A DNA stretch of 64,000 bases, from the NCBI GenBank assembly GCA_037968495.1, contig JBBKVP010000043.1, positions 55,622-119,621 on the forward strand, in the 5' to 3' direction. Within the stretch, counting starts at the first letter, position 1; each line of letters starts with the position of its first letter. The notes under the pieces were generated by a model. That model did not search any database. It had not been told where the DNA came from and was given only the letters and a program-made list of their open reading frames with translations. Below, piece after piece: positions 44,013 through 52,567 of the stretch. This stretch comes from Aestuarierythrobacter sp037968495. GTDB lineage: Bacteria > Pseudomonadota > Alphaproteobacteria > Sphingomonadales > Sphingomonadaceae. The position numbers and the translations under genes were made by a program.

Positions 44013-44602
44013 GGAGGTTCGCGGCTCTAGCTTCGCTCGGGTTGCTTGCAGCCTGCAATCCGCCTGTGCCAGATGACTATGTCGAGCGTGTCGAACTACT
44101 CGATCCAAACACAGGCGGAACCCAACCGCTCGCTTCGCCCGATACCGAAAATGCTATTTGGGGTGTCGGAACTGGCGAGATGCGTTTGCTTTATGGCGAC
44201 CCCGGGCGGCCACCGTTTTTCGGGCTGTCTTGTGAAGGGATCGGGACGGACACCCCGCACATTCGTATAGTTCGTTATGCGCCAGCAGATGCCGATGCGA
44301 AGGCGCTGTTCGCGCTAGTCGGCAATGGCACGGTAGCCCGGCTGAAGATGGATAGCACTTGGACCGGCAAGGGCTGGCGTTGGGAGGGGACTGTCGAGGC
44401 CGCCGATCCCGCCCTTGATGTACTGACCGGACGCCGTAGCGTGGAGGCGACTCTGCCGGGCGCTGGAAGCCTCATCCTCAAGCCCAGCCTTGCCCCGCGC
44501 GACCTGATCGAAAACTGCGGCAGCGGGATCAACGCGTCTGAGGAGAGGCCGGATCCGATTGACGAGGACGAGGTGTTTTCGGAATATCCTTCGCTAGACT
44601 AA
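44009..44602 (+). CDS. Predicted lipoprotein of unknown function
   Basis: A 197-residue protein with start M-R-R-F-A-A-L-A-S-L-G-L-L-A-A-C, a lipobox with Cys16. The mature part has a predicted beta-rich domain with W-T-G-K-G-W-R-W-E-G and two cysteines (G-L-S-C-E-G and E-N-C-G) that could pair. I do not recognise the family. The ATG at 44009 overlaps the uvrB stop (ATGA) and is preferred to one three codons earlier. Its last 74 bases overlap the end of the convergent dsbD gene, so the two C-termini are read from the same DNA. Confidence 0.72.
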
Positions 44603-46634
44603 TGAGACTATCAGGCGTGAGGATTTGCGGAAGCACCTCCTCGCTGCCGTCCGCCGAAATCCAGACATAGAGCGGGACGCCTGCCGCCCCCTTCGATTCA
44701 AGATATGCGGTGATCGCGGGATCGCGCCGCGTCCAATCACCGCGCAGCACGGTCACGCCCTTAGCCGCAAAAACTTCACGAACATCTTCGCGCTCGATTG
44801 CAACGCTTTCATTAATCTTGCAAGTCACGCACCAATCTGCCGTCATCCATACGAAGGTTGGACTTTCTTTGGCCGCTGCCATCTTCAGCGCGCTGGCTGA
44901 AAATGGCCTCGCATTCAGTATTCCGGCCGCTGCCTCCACCCGTTCGGCTGAGGAAACTCGCGGCACCACAATGGCTGCCAGCATAGCGATGATTGCCAAA
45001 CTTACGGCTAGCGCCAGCCCTGACTTCCGCCCCTCTCGTTCGGCTTTGTTTGCGAGAGTAAATGCGATGATCACGGTAATCGCAAGTAGCACTGCGACGA
45101 ACGCGAAAAGCACGCCGCCCAGCCGCCAAACCAGCCAAAGCAGGGCCAATGCCGTGAGCCCCATCGGAACCGCCATAATCCGGCGGAAAGTTTCCATCCA
45201 AGGTCCAGGCTTCGGCAGCATGTTGCGCAGCGCTGGCACGAAACCGAGCAACAGGAAGGGCAACGCTAATCCAAAGCCCAGCAGACCAAAGAGCAGCATC
45301 GCTTGCTCAGTCGGCAGCAGCAATGCAGCGCCAAGAGCTGCAGCCATGAATGGTCCGGTGCAGGGGGTGGCGACAAAGGCCGCCAACACACCGGTCGCAA
45401 ACGCACCGGCAGGTTTGCCCGAGCGAGTTATCGGTAGACTGGGGAGTTCAAACAAACCGGCGAAATTGGCGGTAATCGAGGCGGCTAGCAGCAGCAGAGC
45501 CAGTACGACGCCCGGTTCCTGCAACTGGAATGCCCAGCCGATTTGCTCGCCCGCTGTACGCAGCGCCAACAGCAATCCGCCAAGGACGAGGCAAGCCAAG
45601 ACCACACCGGCAGTATAGGCAATCCCCTCACGCCGCGCGACGCTCTCACTGGTCCCGGCGCGTGCAAGACTGAGCGCTTTGAGACTGAGGATCGGAAAAA
45701 CGCAGGGCATGATATTGAGCAGCAGGCCGCCAGCCAATGCACCGAGGATCAGTGTCCAAAGCGCTGGCGTCGCTGCGGACAGCAAAGTCCCTCCACCGGC
45801 GACGTCGCCAAGCTTGGCGGTAAACTGGACGCCCTCACCATCGCCAAAGGCCAGAATACCTGCGAAGGGCTCGCTCGCCGGATTGTCGCTGGCAACAAGC
45901 TCGGCAATCAACAGGTCACCGCTTCGCCGAAAAACTTGCGGCGCGGCGTAATCGACCAACCCGTCCCTCGCGACAAACAAATGCGGCGATGTTAGGCCGA
46001 GACTTGCAGGAAGCGGAATGCCGATCCGCACCCGTCCGTTCGCAACTTCGAAAGCCGCCTCGCTATCGATCATCGGCGGGAGCGCCATCTGCCAATCAGT
46101 GAACTGACGCATGACCGCCGGATTGGCTGGGTTGGTGATGCTAGCAGTCAACGTCGCCTTTTCAGGCACACAAATTGTGTCCGTGCAGGCAAGCCAATCC
46201 GCCTTAACCGATATCGGTGCGGGGTTGATAACCGAAACGTTCGGACCGGCAGTCAGCGGCACCAGCACAGCATAAGGGCCGTTATAGACGTGGTTCATCA
46301 ACCCACCGATGATCAGCGTCTCCGGTACGGGATAGCGCGGCTCGCCTGCGCTCCAACCTTCGGGCAATTGCCAATCGAGCGTCATGCCGAAGCCTGCATC
46401 GCCGGGGTTTTCCCAATAGCCATGCCAGCCGGGCGCCGGGTCAAATGTAAGCGCAACATCACGCGTCTCGCCGGCACTGAACAGCCCGGGTGTGACTAAG
46501 CGCGCGGTGATATTCGTCTGGCCTTCGGGCGCGGTAAGTTGCGCCGCCGCCGGTGAAGCGATGATCAGCCAGCAAAGCGCCAGCATGTTTAGAAAGACTG
46601 GCACCACAGGCCATTTGGATCGTTGTGATTTCAC
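44529..46634 (-). CDS. dsbD: Thiol:disulfide interchange protein DsbD
   Basis: A 701-residue, three-part membrane protein. The N-terminal periplasmic domain has a Cys pair (C-T-D-T-I-C), the membrane part has M-P-C-V-F-P and T-P-C-T-G-P with the two redox cysteines, and the C-terminal thioredoxin domain has C-V-T-C at about 602-605. It passes electrons from cytoplasmic thioredoxin to periplasmic proteins. Start chosen is a GTG at 46634 giving a signal peptide (V-K-S-Q-R-S-K then hydrophobic to A-A-A-Q); the open frame runs up to 46838 but into the divergent gene. The 3' end overlaps the lipoprotein gene. Confidence 0.93.
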   Translation of the reverse strand: MKSQRSKWPVVPVFLNMLALCWLIIASPAAAQLTAPEGQTNITARLVTPGLFSAGETRDVALTFDPAPGWHGYWENPGDAGFGMTLDWQLPEGWSAGEPRYPVPETLIIGGLMNHVYNGPYAVLVPLTAGPNVSVINPAPISVKADWLACTDTICVPEKATLTASITNPANPAVMRQFTDWQMALPPMIDSEAAFEVANGRVRIGIPLPASLGLTSPHLFVARDGLVDYAAPQVFRRSGDLLIAELVASDNPASEPFAGILAFGDGEGVQFTAKLGDVAGGGTLLSAATPALWTLILGALAGGLLLNIMPCVFPILSLKALSLARAGTSESVARREGIAYTAGVVLACLVLGGLLLALRTAGEQIGWAFQLQEPGVVLALLLLAASITANFAGLFELPSLPITRSGKPAGAFATGVLAAFVATPCTGPFMAAALGAALLLPTEQAMLLFGLLGFGLALPFLLLGFVPALRNMLPKPGPWMETFRRIMAVPMGLTALALLWLVWRLGGVLFAFVAVLLAITVIIAFTLANKAEREGRKSGLALAVSLAIIAMLAAIVVPRVSSAERVEAAAGILNARPFSASALKMAAAKESPTFVWMTADWCVTCKINESVAIEREDVREVFAAKGVTVLRGDWTRRDPAITAYLESKGAAGVPLYVWISADGSEEVLPQILTPDSLISLAKDIPKTPRPRQSDPASPQTR

Positions 46635-46669
46635 AAGGCTCCACGTAGGGCGACCTGACTTAACCTTCA

Positions 46670-47896
46670 ATGGAAACACGCATGGACGAGAAACACGATC
46701 TCCTGATACTCGGCGGCGGACTGGTTGGCATGACGCTGGCCTTGGCCGCTGCGAAACGCGGTATCTCCAGCCATGTCGTCGACCGGGCCGATCCGGCAGA
46801 ATTGACCGGAGAGGGTTTTGACGGAAGAGCCTCCGCAATCTCCACTGCCAGTTGGAACCTGTTCAAAAATATCGGCCTGTCAGAGCGACTGGAGCCACAC
46901 GCCTGCCCTATCCAAAGCATTGCCGTGACTGATGCGATGCGCCCGGGTCAAATCGACTTCACGCCAGAAGAACACGAAGGATCGCTTGGCCGGATGTTCG
47001 CTAACAGAACCCTTCGCCTGACACTGTTCGAAGCGGCGCGTGAAGAGGAATTGATCACTTGGCATTCCAAGGCCAACATCGTGTCCCGTACGCGCGACGA
47101 TTTCGGCGTCTCTGTCTCTTTAGAGGACGGCCGGTTACTTTCTGCCAGCCTTATGATTGCCGCCGAAGGGCGCGGTTCGCCAACCCGCGAAGAAGCTGGC
47201 CTGAACGTTGCGAAGTGGGATTACAGCCACCGCGCGATCATAGCAGGGCTGCAACACGAGTTGCCGCATGAAGGCGTGGCGTGGGAAATCTTTTACGAAA
47301 CAGGGCCCTTTGCGCTGCTTCCGATGCTCGATCTGGAAAACGGTACGCACAGAAGCGCGCTAGTGTGGACAGTCGACGAAAGCGACGCAGAAGGCACGCT
47401 GGCACTAAGCGACCGCGCTTTCCTAGCCGAAGTGATGAAGCGGATGGGTAACATCCTCGGCGAAGTTCGCGCAGTCGGACCACGGTCATCCTATCCGCTC
47501 GGCTTCCACCATGCTGCGACGATCACAGACAATCGCCTCGCGCTAATTGGCGATGCGGCGCACGGCATTCACCCGATTGCCGGACAAGGTCTGAACCTTG
47601 GATTGCGCGATGTCGGTGCCCTCGTTGAAGTGATTTCCGAAGGAATGCGCCTCGGCCTCAACCCCGGCGATGCGCAAATTCTCAAACGCTACGAACAATG
47701 GCGCGGCCTCGATGCCTTCAGCGTTGCTCTTGCGACAGACGGACTAACCCGCCTGTTCGGCATTCCCGGCAAAGCCGCCAGCGCCGTGCGCCGCCTTGGC
47801 ATGGCTGGTGTCCAGCGGATGCCCATGCTGAAACGCTGGTTTATGGACGAAGCACGCGGCGTCAGCGGCGACATGCCGGAGCTGCTGCGCGGCTAA
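46670..47896 (+). CDS. UbiH/COQ6-type FAD-dependent hydroxylase
   Basis: A 408-residue flavoprotein monooxygenase. The FAD loop is L-I-L-G-G-G-L-V-G-M-T-L-A, the second FAD motif A-L-I-G-D-A-A-H-G-I-H-P-I-A-G-Q-G-L-N-L-G is the ubiquinone hydroxylase signature. It probably adds a hydroxyl to the ring in ubiquinone synthesis; which position (UbiH, UbiI, UbiF or UbiL) cannot be decided. Start at 46670 or at the second ATG (46682), both open. Divergent from dsbD with 35 bases between. Confidence 0.9.
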   Translation: METRMDEKHDLLILGGGLVGMTLALAAAKRGISSHVVDRADPAELTGEGFDGRASAISTASWNLFKNIGLSERLEPHACPIQSIAVTDAMRPGQIDFTPEEHEGSLGRMFANRTLRLTLFEAAREEELITWHSKANIVSRTRDDFGVSVSLEDGRLLSASLMIAAEGRGSPTREEAGLNVAKWDYSHRAIIAGLQHELPHEGVAWEIFYETGPFALLPMLDLENGTHRSALVWTVDESDAEGTLALSDRAFLAEVMKRMGNILGEVRAVGPRSSYPLGFHHAATITDNRLALIGDAAHGIHPIAGQGLNLGLRDVGALVEVISEGMRLGLNPGDAQILKRYEQWRGLDAFSVALATDGLTRLFGIPGKAASAVRRLGMAGVQRMPMLKRWFMDEARGVSGDMPELLRG

Positions 47897-47899
47897 ACT

Positions 47900-48814
47900 C
47901 TACTGATTGCCAGTTCCGACCGGGCTGAGTTGTTCGATCCGGTTACCCGCACCGTCACGCAATTTGCGCGGCTCCAGAACCGCAGACGTCTCGATAAGGT
48001 CCAATGCCTGCATTGCGGCGGCGTAACGCTCGGCATCCGCGATCCAGGACGATGCATCTTCCGCTCCTGGCAGGTTTCGTACCTCAGCGATTGCAGCTTC
48101 GACACGTCCGCTTTCCAGAAACAAACGCGCGCGTTCGAGACGGCGGCTTGGTTGCGGGGATGGTGCACTTTCCCGCCGAATTACAAACAGTTGGCTAATT
48201 TCACGCTGAAGCCCCTCCAACCCGCCTGATGCAGGCGCTTCGGCTAGTTGCGGCGCCAATCCTTCAAGCCGCGCGACGAGCTCTTCGAGTGTTACCGGAT
48301 TGCGCGACGTCGAGATAATCGTCGCTACTGCGTTGGGAAGCGCATCTCCGAAGCGCAGCCGCAGCTGGTCGGCGAGATACCCAAGCTCGGCGCCCTTTTC
48401 CAGCGCGCGGCGTGAGGCGAAAGCGATCAATAAGCCCTCGGCGCGGGCCGCATTGCCTGCAGCGGCCTGGGCCTGCAGATCGAGGTTGGTCAGACGCTGC
48501 TCTGCCGCTGCCAATCGCTGGTCGATGCCGCCTTGCATCTCAGCCATTTGAACGACCGCCTCGGCAGCCTCTTCCGCATTGGTGGGCGCGGCGCTCGGAG
48601 TCGGTGAAGGCGCTACTTCGGCAGCGCTATCGACCAGTGCTGGGCTAGAGATAGCTACCGGCTCGATCGAGTCAAATTCCCAATAGCCATTCTTCCAAGT
48701 GGCATAGGCAACCAAAGCAATCGCGAGTGCGGCTGCGCCTACATAGAGCGTGAAATTGGTTTGAAATAAGCCCTTCTTCTTGGCCGGGCTGGATGTTGAA
48801 TAGTCGTAAGCCAT
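47900..48814 (-). CDS. Single-pass membrane protein next to hemD (HemX/mitofilin-like)
   Basis: A 304-residue protein with one membrane helix (about 23-42) after a short basic N-terminus, then an Ala/Pro/Glu-rich linker and a long helical, coiled-coil-like region. The family is the bacterial HemX/mitofilin-type group found beside hemC and hemD in alphaproteobacteria. Its role is unknown; it may shape membranes or hold heme-pathway enzymes. ATG at 48814 (MAYDYSTSS) is chosen over the longer frame. It comes 63 bases after hemD on the same strand. Confidence 0.75.
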   Translation of the reverse strand: MAYDYSTSSPAKKKGLFQTNFTLYVGAAALAIALVAYATWKNGYWEFDSIEPVAISSPALVDSAAEVAPSPTPSAAPTNAEEAAEAVVQMAEMQGGIDQRLAAAEQRLTNLDLQAQAAAGNAARAEGLLIAFASRRALEKGAELGYLADQLRLRFGDALPNAVATIISTSRNPVTLEELVARLEGLAPQLAEAPASGGLEGLQREISQLFVIRRESAPSPQPSRRLERARLFLESGRVEAAIAEVRNLPGAEDASSWIADAERYAAAMQALDLIETSAVLEPRKLRDGAGNRIEQLSPVGTGNQ

Positions 48815-48877
48815 ATGTCGCCGCGCCGTGTTGCCAATGAGGGGGGGCAAGCGCGATTATCTCCGGATCGTTACCGT

Positions 48878-49567
48878 CTAACTATGTTCATGGCACAAGT
48901 CCTGGACCAGCGCCAGCACAGCGGTTTCTCTGGGAGTGTGGGCACAGGAAACGCCAGCCCAACCCGCACCTGCGGCACTGGCAATGCGGGGGCCAAGCGC
49001 GGCAATTTGGATATTCGCCTTGCTCACATTAAGCCGCGAGCATTCTTGAGAGAAATGCACTGACGCAGCAGCAGAATGGAGCATCATAATGCCGCCATCA
49101 GCCAACTGGTCTGCGATCGATTGCGGTAGCTCCCTCGACGTAGCGCGATAGACAATTCGCTTCTCGATTCTGATATTCGCTGGCGGATCGAGCGTCATAT
49201 GCTCCGCCCCAGCCAATCGCAGCAACTTCAGCGGCGTTTCGGCCATGCCATCAATCAACGCCTGCAGGCCGCCCTCACCCACTGCCTTTACATTAAAACC
49301 CGCCTTCTCAGCCTCGCAGGCCGTCACTGCGCCCACGGCATAGACATCTATGCCACCATAGAGTGCCAGCCCTTCACCGGCATGGCGGATCGCATTGGCG
49401 CTGCCGATCAGTAGCCCGTCAAAATCGTCCGCTACTGGTGGATTCCAAGGAACAGGTCCGATGCTGAAAAGCGGTTCACCGATCACCTCGATACCAAACG
49501 CCTTGGCGCCTTCAATCGTGGCGGAAAGCCCCGGTTCCGGGCGGATCGCAAAGATTTGAACGATCAG
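48878..49567 (-). CDS. hemD: Uroporphyrinogen-III synthase
   Basis: A 229-residue HemD. Read from a CTG at 49567 the protein begins L-I-V-Q-I-F-A-I-R-P-E-P-G-L-S-A-T, the normal HemD first strand with the R-P motif; the open frame from the first standard start (GTG, 49486) would lack this part. The CTG shares three bases with the hemC stop (CTGA) and has a GAGGAG ribosome site four bases before it, so a non-ATG start is likely. HemD closes hydroxymethylbilane to uroporphyrinogen III. The sequence is poorly conserved elsewhere, as usual. Confidence 0.85.
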   Translation of the reverse strand: MIVQIFAIRPEPGLSATIEGAKAFGIEVIGEPLFSIGPVPWNPPVADDFDGLLIGSANAIRHAGEGLALYGGIDVYAVGAVTACEAEKAGFNVKAVGEGGLQALIDGMAETPLKLLRLAGAEHMTLDPPANIRIEKRIVYRATSRELPQSIADQLADGGIMMLHSAAASVHFSQECSRLNVSKANIQIAALGPRIASAAGAGWAGVSCAHTPRETAVLALVQDLCHEHS

Positions 49568-50508
49568 TTCGCTCCTCTGAAAACATCGGTTATGTTTGCT
49601 GGTGCCTCGCTAAGCAGTTTGGCCGCTAGTTTTGCCGGAGCAGCGCTATCACCCGCAGCGAAACTTGCAGAGCCAGTGACTTTGCTTGCACCGTCAGGGC
49701 TGAACAGTATTCCCGTAAGGATTACACCATCGCCGCCGCCTGCGGCATGCGCGGCAACCGGGCTGTGACATGTCCCGCCGAGCGCGAGCAGGAACGCCCG
49801 CTCCGCCATAACTTGCGCCCGCGTATCGCTATCGTCGAGCGGTGCCAGCAAATCGAGCGTCGCTTGGTCATCGCTTCGGCATTCCAGCCCGATTGCCCCT
49901 TGTGACGCGGCAGGGGGCCAGTCCGACACATCCAGCGGAGTACCGACACCGGTTTCGCCCAGCCGCTCAAGGCCCGCCGCAGCAAGCAACGTGATATCCG
50001 CCTCGCCAGCCGCCAGCTTCGCCATTCGCGTTGCCACATTTCCGCGAAAGCCAACAATTTCGAGATCGGGACGTGCGTTAAGCATCTGTGCGGTGCGGCG
50101 CGGCGAGCTTGTGCCGACCTTCGCCCCGCGCAGAATCGCCCGGATAGAAGACGCGCCGAGCAACACATCACGCACATCGGCGCGGGGTAGTATCGCGCCG
50201 ATGGTCAGCTCAGGTGGCCGCACCGTCTCGACATCCTTGAGTGAATTCACTGCGACGTCGATCCGCCTTTCGGCCAGCCAAGCGTCGAGCTCCTTTGTCC
50301 ACAGCGCCTTACCGCCAAGATCGGCCAGAGGACGATCCTTGATCTTGTCGCCGCTGGCCAAAACAGCAACCAACTCGACCTGATCCTTATTCCAGCCATG
50401 CGCTGCACACAGGCGGTCGCGCGTCTCATATGCCTGCGCCATCGCAAGCGGCGAACGACGTGTGCCGAGCCGGAGCTTCAAATCATTGGAGGAATCGCGA
50501 TCGGACAT
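49564..50508 (-). CDS. hemC: Hydroxymethylbilane synthase (porphobilinogen deaminase)
   Basis: A 314-residue enzyme that links four porphobilinogens. L-R-L-G-T-R-R-S-P-L-A, the V-N-S-L-K-D-V-E stretch (family normally H-S-x-K-D), G-T-S-S-P-R-R and L-G-G-T-C-H-S-P with the cofactor-binding Cys are present. The replacement of the usual H-S by N-S in V-N-S-L-K-D is mild. It lies back to back with tsaD (47 bases) and is followed by hemD. Confidence 0.96.
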   Translation of the reverse strand: MSDRDSSNDLKLRLGTRRSPLAMAQAYETRDRLCAAHGWNKDQVELVAVLASGDKIKDRPLADLGGKALWTKELDAWLAERRIDVAVNSLKDVETVRPPELTIGAILPRADVRDVLLGASSIRAILRGAKVGTSSPRRTAQMLNARPDLEIVGFRGNVATRMAKLAAGEADITLLAAAGLERLGETGVGTPLDVSDWPPAASQGAIGLECRSDDQATLDLLAPLDDSDTRAQVMAERAFLLALGGTCHSPVAAHAAGGGDGVILTGILFSPDGASKVTGSASFAAGDSAAPAKLAAKLLSEAPANITDVFRGAN

Positions 50509-50555
50509 AGTGTTGGCCTTGCTCTAACTGGCACGCTCGTTCAGGGGAAGCCGCG

Positions 50556-51584
50556 ATGGCATTGGTACTCGGCATTGAATCAAGCTGCGATGAAACTGCA
50601 GTGGCGCTGGTAAGCAGCCAGCGGCAGATCGTTGCCCAGCGGATTGCCTCGCAGGATGAGGAGCACGCACCCTATGGCGGCGTAGTGCCAGAGATTGCTG
50701 CCCGTGCGCATGCCGAGAAATTGGCTCCAATGATCGAAGCCGTGTTGAATGACGCGAATATCAGCCTGAGCGACGTGGACGCTGTTGCTGCAACCGCGGG
50801 ACCTGGCCTGATCGGCGGCGTGATGGTGGGGCTGGTAAGCGCAAAGGCGCTTGCGATGGCGAGCGACAAACCTCTAATCGCGGTCAATCACCTCGAAGGC
50901 CACGCGCTTTCACCGCGTCTGGCGGATGAGAGTCTCGAATTCCCCTATGCTCTACTGCTGGTTTCGGGCGGACATTGTCAGATATTGCGTGTCGACGGTG
51001 TCGGCCAATATCGCCGTTTGGCGACAACTATCGACGATGCGCTCGGCGAGGCTTTTGACAAGACGGCCAAGATACTCGGCCTCGGATTTCCGGGCGGACC
51101 AGCGGTGGAGAGGCTTGCGCTTAAAGGAAACCCCAAGGCTGTCCCGCTCCCGCGCCCTTTACTGCGAAGTGCAGAGCCGCATTTCTCTTTCGCCGGTCTC
51201 AAGAGCGCTGTTCTGCGGGCGAAAGACAGCGGATTGCATAACGATGCCGACCTTGCGGCCAGTTTCCAGCAAGCGGCAGTCGACTGTGTGAATGACCGCT
51301 TGCAAAAATCCCTGGATCAGATGGGCGATGTATCCGCATTGGTCGTCGCTGGAGGCGTAGCTGCCAACAAGGTCGTTCGCACTGCACTCAAAGCCCTCGC
51401 ATCGGAATATGACTTGCGCTTTGTCGCGCCGCCGCCAGCCCTGTGCACCGACAATGCCGCGATGATCGCTTGGGCCGGAATCGAACGACTGGGGCAATCC
51501 GACCCGCTTGATATTGCCGCCCGCCCCCGCTGGCCGCTAGATCCCGATGCCGAAACTGTTCGCGGCGCTGGAGTGAAAGCATGA
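50556..51584 (+). CDS. tsaD: tRNA N6-threonylcarbamoyladenosine transferase TsaD
   Basis: A 342-residue ASKHA-fold protein. L-G-I-E-S-S-C-D-E-T-A-V-A-L opens the fold, N-H-L-E-G-H-A-L-S supplies the metal-binding histidines, and V-V-A-G-G-V-A-A-N-K and C-T-D-N-A-A-M-I-A-W follow. It transfers the threonylcarbamoyl group to A37 of ANN-decoding tRNAs. ATG at 50556 fits the family start. It overlaps gpsA by ATGA. Confidence 0.98.
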   Translation: MALVLGIESSCDETAVALVSSQRQIVAQRIASQDEEHAPYGGVVPEIAARAHAEKLAPMIEAVLNDANISLSDVDAVAATAGPGLIGGVMVGLVSAKALAMASDKPLIAVNHLEGHALSPRLADESLEFPYALLLVSGGHCQILRVDGVGQYRRLATTIDDALGEAFDKTAKILGLGFPGGPAVERLALKGNPKAVPLPRPLLRSAEPHFSFAGLKSAVLRAKDSGLHNDADLAASFQQAAVDCVNDRLQKSLDQMGDVSALVVAGGVAANKVVRTALKALASEYDLRFVAPPPALCTDNAAMIAWAGIERLGQSDPLDIAARPRWPLDPDAETVRGAGVKA

Positions 51585-52567
51585 TCGGTGTTTTGGGAGC
51601 AGGTGCCTGGGGCACAGCGCTCGCGCAAATGCTCGCATCCGATGGCCGTGAAGTCTTACTATGGGCACGCGAGGCGGAGCTGGTCGAAGAGATCAACACT
51701 CTGCACACCAACAGTATCTTCCTTGCGTCGGCCAAGCTCGCGCCGAATGTACGCGCAACTGGTGATTTGGCCGAAATGGCTAAGCTGGATATGCTGCTGT
51801 TAGTTACCCCGGCTCAGCATTTGTCCGCTGTGCTATCCGGTGTGCCGTCGATCCCGCGCGATCTCGTCTTATGCAGCAAGGGTATCGAGAAGGGCTCTGG
51901 CCGCTTGATGAGCAATGTCGCAGCCGATGCAGCACCCGATAGCGAAATTGCGGTACTTTCCGGGCCGACCTTTGCCCATGAAGTCGCAGCGGGCCTGCCC
52001 ACTGCCGTGACACTCGCTTGTGGCGGAGGCCGCGAACAGTGGAAACGCCTAAGTCCGGCCATCGCCAGAGCGAGCTTCCGGCCCTATTTTTCAGACGATG
52101 TTATCGGCGCGGAAATCGGCGGCGCGGTGAAGAACGTGCTCGCAATTGCTTGCGGCGTGGTGGACGGGTTGAACCTGGGCCAAAACGCCCGCGCCGCGCT
52201 GATCGCGCGAGGATACGCCGAAATGCTCCGCTACGGCGAGGCGCTAGGCGGCAAGGCGGAAACGCTGGCTGGCCTATGCGGACTTGGCGATCTGGTGCTG
52301 ACTTGCTCATCCACTTCCAGCCGCAATTTCTCGCTCGGTAAGGCGCTTGGCGAAGGGCAATCGGCTAAGGATTTGATGGCTGACCGCCGGACCGTGGCAG
52401 AGGGAGCACACACTGCCCCCGTGCTGGTCGAATTGGCGGAGAAGCGAGGCGTCGCTATGCCTATCGCTGCAGCGGTGAACGATCTGCTCAGCGGAGCACC
52501 GGCCCACGACGTCGTGTCCAGGCTCTTGACCCGCCCTCTACGCGATGAGCAAGGGGGGGACGAGTGA
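51581..52567 (+). CDS. gpsA: Glycerol-3-phosphate dehydrogenase [NAD(P)+]
   Basis: A 328-residue enzyme that makes glycerol-3-phosphate for phospholipids. The NAD loop G-A-G-A-W-G-T-A-L-A, the L-S-G-P-T-F-A-H-E-V motif and the catalytic lysine region E-I-G-G-A-V-K-N-V-L-A-I are intact. Overlaps tsaD at its start (ATGA) and the flippase start at its end (GTGA). Confidence 0.97.
   Translation: MIGVLGAGAWGTALAQMLASDGREVLLWAREAELVEEINTLHTNSIFLASAKLAPNVRATGDLAEMAKLDMLLLVTPAQHLSAVLSGVPSIPRDLVLCSKGIEKGSGRLMSNVAADAAPDSEIAVLSGPTFAHEVAAGLPTAVTLACGGGREQWKRLSPAIARASFRPYFSDDVIGAEIGGAVKNVLAIACGVVDGLNLGQNARAALIARGYAEMLRYGEALGGKAETLAGLCGLGDLVLTCSSTSSRNFSLGKALGEGQSAKDLMADRRTVAEGAHTAPVLVELAEKRGVAMPIAAAVNDLLSGAPAHDVVSRLLTRPLRDEQGGDE

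Noticed and set aside
44710..45618. 302-codon plus-strand frame
   Set aside because: Antisense to dsbD; Ser/Ala/Arg-rich with no domain.
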